A DNA stretch of 32,495 bases from Candidatus Doudnabacteria bacterium RIFCSPHIGHO2_02_FULL_46_11 (GTDB lineage: Bacteria; Patescibacteriota; Doudnabacteria; UBA920; 2-02-FULL-46-11), in contig MFES01000010.1 in assembly GCA_001779955.1 (NCBI GenBank), positions 2,242-34,736 of the forward strand. The letters are read 5' to 3'. The notes under the pieces are model-generated. The model saw only the letters and a list, made by a program, of their open reading frames with translations. It did no database searches and was not told the origin of the DNA. Both the position numbers and the translations under genes were made by a program. This document shows, in pieces, positions 25,956-32,495 of this stretch. The first letter of the stretch is position 1, and the number at the start of each line of letters is the position of its first letter.

Positions 25956-26216
25956 TTATTTGAGCTTAAGTGAGTCTTCAACTCTCTTAAGTAGGTGCAC
26001 CCTAGCTCGCCCACGAAGCTTAAGGCTTTCTTCTCTATGTTTGGCATCCTTTTGAGAAGAGTAAGCTTCGTAATAGGCCAGTACATAGGGCTTATGACCG
26101 CTAGTATACCGTGATCTACCAGAATTATGTTCTTTTATGCGTTTCTTTAGGTCTGACGTATAGCCAATGTATAATTCTTGGCTTTTCTGACTCCGCAATA
26201 TATAGACGTAGAACAT
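25956..26216 (-). CDS. GIY-YIG nuclease superfamily protein (UPF0213-like)
   Basis: MFYVYILRSQKSQELYIGYTSDLKKRIKEHNSGRSRYTSGHKPYVLAYYEAY. Confidence 0.93.
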   Translation of the reverse strand: MFYVYILRSQKSQELYIGYTSDLKKRIKEHNSGRSRYTSGHKPYVLAYYEAYSSQKDAKHREESLKLRGRARVHLLKRVEDSLKLK

Positions 26217-26286
26217 AATTCTAAATTCGTTGTGGTGTGCGGGTAGATTGTGCTTTTGTTTCTTTCGAGTGACTAACTCTATTTAT

Positions 26287-26315
26287 ATTATAGCAAAGTT
26301 CAGAATATTTTTCAA
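26287..26315 (-). promoter_or_regulatory. Putative sigma-70-type promoter TTGAAA-N17-TATAAT
   Basis: Near-perfect consensus with 17-nt spacer, ~70 nt upstream of the GIY-YIG start. Confidence 0.7.
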
Positions 26316-26334
26316 GCCCAGCATATCAGCCCCG

Positions 26335-26464
26335 GATATCTGCCTGGATAATCTGTAGCCTTTGTCCGACCTTGATTGTCCGGATAGTATCCAAAGCATC
26401 TTTTTTATCCCCTTGATGCTAATCCCGCCACAGATTGTGAGGAGGACAATCCAGGCAGTATCAC
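26335..26464 (-). ncRNA. Candidate structured element, copy 2
   Basis: CTGCCTGGAT/ATCCAGGCAG and ATCTG/CAGAT stems in positions equivalent to copy 3 with changed base pairs. Confidence 0.5.
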
Positions 26465-26607
26465 GGGGTCAGCTCCGGTAGTCTTGGTATTTTCGTTCGA
26501 CTTCAAGAGACATGGCAAATTCATTATTTACACTTCGGAGATGCCAATATCTATCAAAACCCAGACTGTAAGAGGAGAACGATCGGGGATGTATAGCTGG
26601 GCAAGCT

Positions 26608-29250
26608 TTATTTCAAAGAAATATTTACAAAATTGCTTCGAAGTCCTTGGGGTGTGGAGGCAAATAAAGTGTAATTGCCATCAGAAGTCGAGGGTGTTGG
26701 CCGCCAGCTGATATTTAAGGTAGTTATGTTGCTTGATTGTTGAACTGTGCCCTCTCCCTCAATTTTAGTGGAAACGCCCTGGCTGTCGCGCAGGTAAATA
26801 TTTATGTCGTCAATTGGTATTGGGCCGGTTGCCTCAATTGTAATTCGCATCGTTCCAGAAACGGCGTCCCCGCTTTCAGGTCGCGAAATAAATAGGGATT
26901 CGGAAGGGTTAAAGCTTATCTTCTCTGCATCGTTATCAGCTTCAGGCTCATCTGATTCCGGGCTTAACAGTTCGCCGTTTCCGTCTTTTTGCGTAGGCGG
27001 ATAACTGTAGCCGTGATTTATGACCCAATTTTTGACCGGTGTTTCCCAATCAGAGTCTTCGGGGCGTTCAGATCGAAAAACCGTATACAGTTTGCTTTCG
27101 ACGAATTCAGGCGGCGTGTCGGTTGTGGCCAAAAGGCCGTTATTGCTGTTGATTTTTATCAATTGGTGTATGTTGTCGTATTCGGCAGGCGGCGCAAAAG
27201 AGGCAAATTTTTCAATTTTGGTGCCGCTCCCGGAAAGATAAGTGGCTTCGGTGGGAAGCTTGCCGGATAGGGCGTCTACCTCGACCTCAATTATCCCTTC
27301 GGGCCGCTTGAATTGCAGAATTGGTTTGTCGGCGTGGGCTTTTCGCATAAAGGAATTCCAGATCGGCGCAGCCACCACCGAACCGTCCGCGCCAGGGTTC
27401 ATAACTTTGCCGCTCATGTTGCCAACCCAGACGCCAGCGGCCAATTGCGGCGTATAGCCCATGGCCCAGCCGTCGCGCCAGTTTTGGGTGGTGCCGGTTT
27501 TGGCTGCCACCGGCCGTCCGGAGAGGGTAAGCTGGCCGCCGGCGCCGAAAATGTAGGCCCGAGCGCTATCATCTGATAAAACGTCGGAAATAAGGTAAGC
27601 TACTTCCTCATTTAAAACGCGTTTGCCCTCTTTCTCGTCCTTAACTTCAAAAACCACATCGTCCTTGGCGTCTTCAATTTTCAAAATAGCTTTGGTTTCA
27701 TGCTTAATGCCGCCGTTTGCCAAAACTCCGAAAGCGGCGGTGTGGTCGAGGAGTTTTATTTCACAGCCGCCAAGCACCAGTGATAATCCGCAGGTTGAAG
27801 CCGAGAGTTCGGTTGTAATCCCCATATCTCGGGCAGTATTAATGACTTCCTTGACGCCGGCCAGATAAACTGTTTTCACGGCCGGAATGTTCAATGAGCC
27901 GGCCAGGGTGCGGCGCATGGATAGCGGGCCAAACTCATCGCCGGTGTAGTTTTGCGGAGCATAAGGTTGGCCATTGACCGTGCCAAACACGGTGCGCACG
28001 TCCATGAGCATTGTTGCCGGGTTCAAGCCTTGGGCAAACGCTGTGGCATAAGCGTAGGGTTTAAACGAAGAACCCGGCTGACGCTCGCGCAGGGCAATGT
28101 TCACTTGTCCCTGGTTTTCTTCATCAAAGAAATCCTTGCTTCCGACCATGGCTAGAATGTCACCGCTCGAAGGGTCTACGGCTACGAGTCCGGCGTTGGT
28201 CGCGCCATACCTCTCGAATTTCGGAGCGCCTTCACTTACCGACTCCTCCGCCATTTTCTGTAATTCATAATCAAGCGTGGTCGTTACCTTGAAGCCTCCT
28301 TCCTCCAAGGCGGCCTTGCCGTAATGCTCCTCGAGTAACTCCTGAATGTAAATTACGAAGTGGGGCGCCTTAATGCCGGTCCGGCTTGGGTTGAATTTCA
28401 CTTCTTCCTTTTGGGCGGCATCGCGCTCGGCCGCGGTTATGTAGCCCAAATCAGACATTCTTTGCAGGGCGTAATTTTTTCTGATTTCAAGGTCGTCGAG
28501 ATGCGAGCCGAAAGGGTTGAAATAGCTTGGCCGTTGGGGCAGGGCGGCAAGATAGGCCGATTCGGCGAGGGTCAAATTGCGGGCCGATTTGTTGAAGTAA
28601 GTTTGCGAAGCGGCCTCTATGCCGTAGGCGTTTTGTCCATACGGAATTTCGTTGAGGTAGAGTTTTAAAATGTCGTCTTTGCTCAAGTGCTGCTCAATTT
28701 GTATGGTCAAGACCAATTCTTTGAATTTGCGAACCAGAGTTTTTTCCCCGGACAAGAGAGCATTTTTAACCAGCTGTTGGGTAATGCTTGAACCGCCTTC
28801 GGTTTTGCCCTGGGTAATGTCGCGGAATAAGGCGCGCAGGAGGCCCCTGAAATTGATGCCGCGGTGTTCGTAAAAATCGGCATCTTCAACGGCAACAGTC
28901 GCTTGCTTGACATGCTCGGGCATTTCGTCAAAGCCGATAAGCGTTCGTTTGACCTCGCCGTGGATTTCGTAAAGCAGTTCGTTGTTGCGATCAAAAATTT
29001 TAGTCGATTCTACAACGTCGCGGCTGTTGATTTTGCTTGGGTCCGGCAGATCGTTGGCGTAAACAAAAAACAGGCCTACCAGAAAAACGATGCCGGCCGC
29101 AAAGAGAATTGCGCCGAGGCGGATCATTTTAAGCAACTGGCGGGGGCTTGGTTTTCTTATTTTACGGAGTATTCGGCGGAAAAATCCTGCTAAACTCATA
29201 ATTTGTATTTGGATAAGGTTTCGTTTAAAAGGTTCTTTTTGTCTGATCAA
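26608..29250 (-). CDS. Penicillin-binding protein 1A family (transglycosylase/transpeptidase)
   Basis: AVEDADFYEHRGINFRGLLRALF, GGSSITQQLVKN, RQPGSSFKPYAYATAF, AAKTGTTQNWRDGW. Confidence 0.95.
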   Translation of the reverse strand: MIRQKEPFKRNLIQIQIMSLAGFFRRILRKIRKPSPRQLLKMIRLGAILFAAGIVFLVGLFFVYANDLPDPSKINSRDVVESTKIFDRNNELLYEIHGEVKRTLIGFDEMPEHVKQATVAVEDADFYEHRGINFRGLLRALFRDITQGKTEGGSSITQQLVKNALLSGEKTLVRKFKELVLTIQIEQHLSKDDILKLYLNEIPYGQNAYGIEAASQTYFNKSARNLTLAESAYLAALPQRPSYFNPFGSHLDDLEIRKNYALQRMSDLGYITAAERDAAQKEEVKFNPSRTGIKAPHFVIYIQELLEEHYGKAALEEGGFKVTTTLDYELQKMAEESVSEGAPKFERYGATNAGLVAVDPSSGDILAMVGSKDFFDEENQGQVNIALRERQPGSSFKPYAYATAFAQGLNPATMLMDVRTVFGTVNGQPYAPQNYTGDEFGPLSMRRTLAGSLNIPAVKTVYLAGVKEVINTARDMGITTELSASTCGLSLVLGGCEIKLLDHTAAFGVLANGGIKHETKAILKIEDAKDDVVFEVKDEKEGKRVLNEEVAYLISDVLSDDSARAYIFGAGGQLTLSGRPVAAKTGTTQNWRDGWAMGYTPQLAAGVWVGNMSGKVMNPGADGSVVAAPIWNSFMRKAHADKPILQFKRPEGIIEVEVDALSGKLPTEATYLSGSGTKIEKFASFAPPAEYDNIHQLIKINSNNGLLATTDTPPEFVESKLYTVFRSERPEDSDWETPVKNWVINHGYSYPPTQKDGNGELLSPESDEPEADNDAEKISFNPSESLFISRPESGDAVSGTMRITIEATGPIPIDDINIYLRDSQGVSTKIEGEGTVQQSSNITTLNISWRPTPSTSDGNYTLFASTPQGLRSNFVNISLK

Positions 29251-29339
29251 AGATCAAAAATTAAAGATTAAGGATTATCAACTGGGTATGATATAATAAC
29301 ACCAAATCGCAATCTTTGTTACATTTATTATTTAATTTT

Positions 29340-30521
29340 ATGATAAATCAGCAATTAAATAAAGTCTTGGAAAGAGGCGTTGATAAAGTTTACCCAAATC
29401 GCGAGGCACTTGAACGCGCTTTAAAAAATCCAAGCAAACTTACTTTTTATTTAGGCATAGACCCAACCGCGCCGTTTTTGCATTTAGGGCACATTATTCC
29501 CGTAAGAAAGCTTGAACAACTGCGCCAACTGGGCTGTAAAGTTATTCTGTTGATTGGCGGCGCCACAGCTACCATAGGTGATCCGACTGATAAGACAGCC
29601 GTACGTAAGGCTTTGACCGTTAAAGAAGTAAAAGAAAATTCCAAAAACTATTTAAAACTTCTCGAACCGGTTCTGGGCTTAAAGAGCAAAAAAAATCCGG
29701 TTAAAGTTCGTGATAATAATGAGTGGTGGAGCAAAATGAAATTTCATGATTACAAACGCCTGGAGCAGAGGGTAACAACCCAGCGTTTAATGGAGCGCGA
29801 TATGTTCCAAGAGCGAATTAAAGCCGGCGCGCCAATTTATTTGCATGAACTGGGGTATCCTTTAATGCAAGCTTATGACTCCGTGGCCATGAAAGTTGAT
29901 GGTGAAGTAGGCGCAACAGACCAGACTTTTAATATGTTGATGGGCCGTGATTTGGTAAAATCTATGCAAGGCCGTGATAAGTTCGTGATTACCGTAAAAC
30001 TTCTGACTGACCCGACCGGCAGAAAAATGGGCAAGACTTCAGGCAATGCCGCGCCGCTTGATACCAACCCGGCCGATATGTACGGTGCGGTAATGTCGTG
30101 GCCGGACGAAGTAGTATTAGTTGCTTTTGAACTTTTGACTGACGTTACTATTAGCGATGTTAAGACTTGGCAAAAAAAATTGGGCCCTCGCGACTTCAAA
30201 GCCAAGCTTGCTTTTACCATAACCGAAATTTTCCATAAAAAAATTGGCGCCGAAAAAGCGGAAGCAGAATTTAATAAAATTTTCAGAAGCCACGGTACGC
30301 CCGGGGATATAAAAAAGATCAAACTCTCCGGCAAGCATTCCGCAGTTGAGCTGATGGTAAAGGCGGGTTTAGCGGCAAGCAAAAGCGAGGCGCGCAGAAT
30401 CATCGAACAAGGGGGTTTGGCCATTGATGATTCAATTGTAAACGATTCTAATGAAGTAATAGAAATAAAAAAGGGCGCAATTTTGCGCCGCGGCAAAAGG
30501 CAGTTCGTTCAAATAGAATAG
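29340..30521 (+). CDS. tyrS: Tyrosyl-tRNA synthetase
   Basis: YLGIDPTAPFLHLGHIIPVRKL (HIGH-like), GRKMGKTSGNA (KMSKS-like), C-terminal S4-like region. Confidence 0.93.
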   Translation: MINQQLNKVLERGVDKVYPNREALERALKNPSKLTFYLGIDPTAPFLHLGHIIPVRKLEQLRQLGCKVILLIGGATATIGDPTDKTAVRKALTVKEVKENSKNYLKLLEPVLGLKSKKNPVKVRDNNEWWSKMKFHDYKRLEQRVTTQRLMERDMFQERIKAGAPIYLHELGYPLMQAYDSVAMKVDGEVGATDQTFNMLMGRDLVKSMQGRDKFVITVKLLTDPTGRKMGKTSGNAAPLDTNPADMYGAVMSWPDEVVLVAFELLTDVTISDVKTWQKKLGPRDFKAKLAFTITEIFHKKIGAEKAEAEFNKIFRSHGTPGDIKKIKLSGKHSAVELMVKAGLAASKSEARRIIEQGGLAIDDSIVNDSNEVIEIKKGAILRRGKRQFVQIE

Positions 30522-30573
30522 TAAAATTGTCTTGCAACACTCATGTAACGGCCGTGCTATGGTTGTTGCAGGG

Positions 30574-31044
30574 CTATACTCGTCTGTTAATAGCCGAGAG
30601 GGCGGCGGCTAGGGCGTCGGCCGCATCATCCGGCTTCGGGATTTCTTTTAAGTTTAAAAGCATCTTAACCATTTTTTGCACCTGTTTTTTATCGGCCGCG
30701 CCGTAACCGGCTACCGAGAGTTTTACTTCCTGGGGAGAAACCTCCAGGATTTTTAATTTGGCCTCCTGCCCTGCTAGCATTATCACTCCCCGGGCCTGGG
30801 CCACGGCGATGGCGGTTTTTATATTTTTAGAAAAATATATTTTTTCCAAAACCAAAACCTCGGGCTGAAATTTCTTTATCAATTTTTTTATTTCCGTATA
30901 AACTGTTTCCAATCGCTTACTATCGCTTTCAGTTTTAGGTGTAGTAATAACCCCGACTCCCAAGAACTTGGGTTTGTTGGAGATCGTCTCTATTGCGCCA
31001 AAACCGATTGTGGCAGTGCCCGGGTCAATACCAAGTATTACCAT
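30574..31044 (-). CDS. ruvC: Crossover junction endodeoxyribonuclease RuvC
   Basis: MVILGIDPGTATIGFGAIE, VLEKIYFSKNIKTAIAVAQARGVIMLA, DDAADALAAALSAI. Confidence 0.95.
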   Translation of the reverse strand: MVILGIDPGTATIGFGAIETISNKPKFLGVGVITTPKTESDSKRLETVYTEIKKLIKKFQPEVLVLEKIYFSKNIKTAIAVAQARGVIMLAGQEAKLKILEVSPQEVKLSVAGYGAADKKQVQKMVKMLLNLKEIPKPDDAADALAAALSAINRRV

Positions 31045-31156
31045 ACTTAAATTTTACAATTTAAAATTTTTAATTTTCAAACAATTTTTTAATCCATTAA
31101 TTTAAAATTAGGTAACTGTTTCATTGTTTAGAAATTAGAAATTGAAAATTAAAAAA

Positions 31157-31885
31157 TTAGAGATTAGTGTAAACATTAACCACATCATCGTTTTCCTCCA
31201 AGGCTTCAGCCAGTTTTTCGATTTTTTCTTTTTCCGCATCAGTCGGCTGAATTGGATTTTTTGCTAGCCAAGAAATGTCTGCGCTTTCCACTTTAGCGCC
31301 CGCATTTTCAACTGCTTCTTTTACTTTCATTAAATACTTTGGTTCAGTATAAATTTCCAATCCCTCCGCTTGATCTTTAACGTCCAGGGCTCCGGCATCA
31401 ATTGTTGCAAGATATAGGTCAGACCTGATTTTGTTTCCCAGGTCTGACCTAGGAACGGTTGCTAAAATTAGCCCGCGATGATCAAACATCCAGGAAACGC
31501 TTCCACTATTGCCTAGCTGTCCGTTATTTTTTATAAAAATCTGACGAACTTCCTGAAGTGCGCGGTTTGTATTGTCAGTCGCGGTCTCAACAATGAAAGC
31601 TGATCCGGCCGGACCTAATCCTTCGTAAACTGCGGCGCTGATTTGCGCCTCTTTTCCTTCGCCGGTGCCGCGCTTAATGGCCCGGTCGATATTATCAGCC
31701 GGCATGCCGGCTGATTTTGCGCGGTCCAAAAGCAGCCGAAGTTTAAAATTAAAATCAGAATTACCGCCGCCTTCTTTGGCCGCAAGCGTTATATTTTTAG
31801 AAAATTTAGAAAACACCTGACCTTTTTTCTGGTCAGCAATTCCCTTTTGTCTTTTGATTTGGCTCCATTTATTGTGACCTGACAT
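31157..31885 (-). CDS. yebC: YebC/PmpR family protein
   Basis: MSGHNKWSQIKRQKGIADQKKGQVFSKFSKNITLAAKEGGG. Confidence 0.95.
   Translation of the reverse strand: MSGHNKWSQIKRQKGIADQKKGQVFSKFSKNITLAAKEGGGNSDFNFKLRLLLDRAKSAGMPADNIDRAIKRGTGEGKEAQISAAVYEGLGPAGSAFIVETATDNTNRALQEVRQIFIKNNGQLGNSGSVSWMFDHRGLILATVPRSDLGNKIRSDLYLATIDAGALDVKDQAEGLEIYTEPKYLMKVKEAVENAGAKVESADISWLAKNPIQPTDAEKEKIEKLAEALEENDDVVNVYTNL
31416..31450. repeat. Palindromic repeat AGGTCAGACCT...AGGTCTGACCT, copy 6, inside yebC coding sequence
   Basis: Direct reading. Confidence 0.9.
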
Positions 31886-32060
31886 CTTAGAAAATAGAAA
31901 CTAGAAAATAGAATAAGTGTAAGAATTATAACACACAAAATAACTCTCTTGGGCGAGAGTTTAATTTTGCAATTTTTAATTTCTAGACAATGACCTAATT
32001 TCTAATATTTTAAACATTGAAAAATTGTTTGAAAATTGAAAATTAGAAATTATTAAATTA

Positions 32061-32357
32061 CTATCTAATTGCTCTTCCCATCATCGCCAATTGATCCCGC
32101 CGGTTTTTCCATTCTTCCAATATCCGGGTTTTTAAATCTTCAACTGCCAAATTAGGCTCTATTTCTCCGCGCCTTACTTTTTGGAAGATGTACTCATCCA
32201 CTACGCTCTCCGCTTCTTCTTTTTCTAAAACACTCCTGGTGATAACGTGGCCAACAATTTCATTAGTCAGGTGATTTGGCTCTGAAACCGACTCATTTTC
32301 ATTAAGGACGTGGCCTAGGGGATAAATCGGGTGACTATCTTTAGTGAATATTTTCAT
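32061..32357 (-). CDS. Hypothetical protein
   Basis: 98-aa ORF MKIFTKDSHPIYPLGHVLNENES... Confidence 0.6.
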   Translation of the reverse strand: MKIFTKDSHPIYPLGHVLNENESVSEPNHLTNEIVGHVITRSVLEKEEAESVVDEYIFQKVRRGEIEPNLAVEDLKTRILEEWKNRRDQLAMMGRAIR

Positions 32358-32361
32358 CCTG

Positions 32362-32495
32362 GATATCTACCTCGATAATCTTGGGCCTTTGTGTTCGACC
32401 ATAAGTTAATGAGGTTTTAAATATTTTCCTTTCTTGTTCCCATAATACTTTGGTTTTCCCCAAGATTGTAAGGAGAACAATCGAGGTAGTATCAC
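32362..32495 (-). ncRNA. Candidate structured leader element, copy 3 (upstream of 32061-32357 CDS), reaches window end
   Basis: CTACCTCGAT/ATCGAGGTAG and ATCTTGGG/CCCAAGAT stems; shared GGTCGAAC..AAAGG block. Confidence 0.5.

Noticed and set aside
26484-26711. Plus-strand ORFs antisense to PBP1A
   Set aside because: Antisense to a clearly conserved gene with no family resemblance.

Overview
The window looks like chromosome from a Candidate Phyla Radiation (Patescibacteria-type) bacterium. This is inferred from gene content and style; no taxonomic marker was run. From about 5.9 kb to the right end it is mostly housekeeping: TrmB-like regulator, GNAT-domain protein, PilB/GspE ATPase, DHH-like protein, TsaE, VanW, RuvB, bPH2-like protein, flippase, patatin, CDP-alcohol phosphatidyltransferase, DnaN, DnaA, L34, RnpA, YidD, YidC, Jag/KhpB, GIY-YIG, PBP1A, TyrS, RuvC and YebC. 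The likely oriC lies in the dnaA/rpmH gap. The accessory part is 1-5.4 kb. In 1-4.2 kb a GC-rich set of minus-strand ORFs of unknown function is arranged as repeated units. Each ORF has a small hairpin just before its Shine-Dalgarno. Three ORFs end inside an AAAGGAGGAA box followed by a conserved multi-hairpin trailer whose helices keep G-U wobbles only when read on the minus strand. A leader hairpin with an invariant loop (TGAAAAATAGTA) and changing stem occurs three times. Two further trailer units have no ORF. This cassette-like array of structured RNA plus ORFs is my main candidate for an undescribed system. Other notable signals are: (i) six copies of an AGGTCAGACCT/AGGTCTGACCT palindrome, one in frame inside yebC and two at the tips of trailer hairpins; (ii) three copies of a ~130-nt structured element with compensatory stem changes, two of them abutting start codons (dnaN and a hypothetical gene); (iii) a four-helix-bundle (S23/IVP-type) gene bounded by a 17-bp perfect inverted repeat; (iv) a ~900-nt ORF-poor structured intergenic region.
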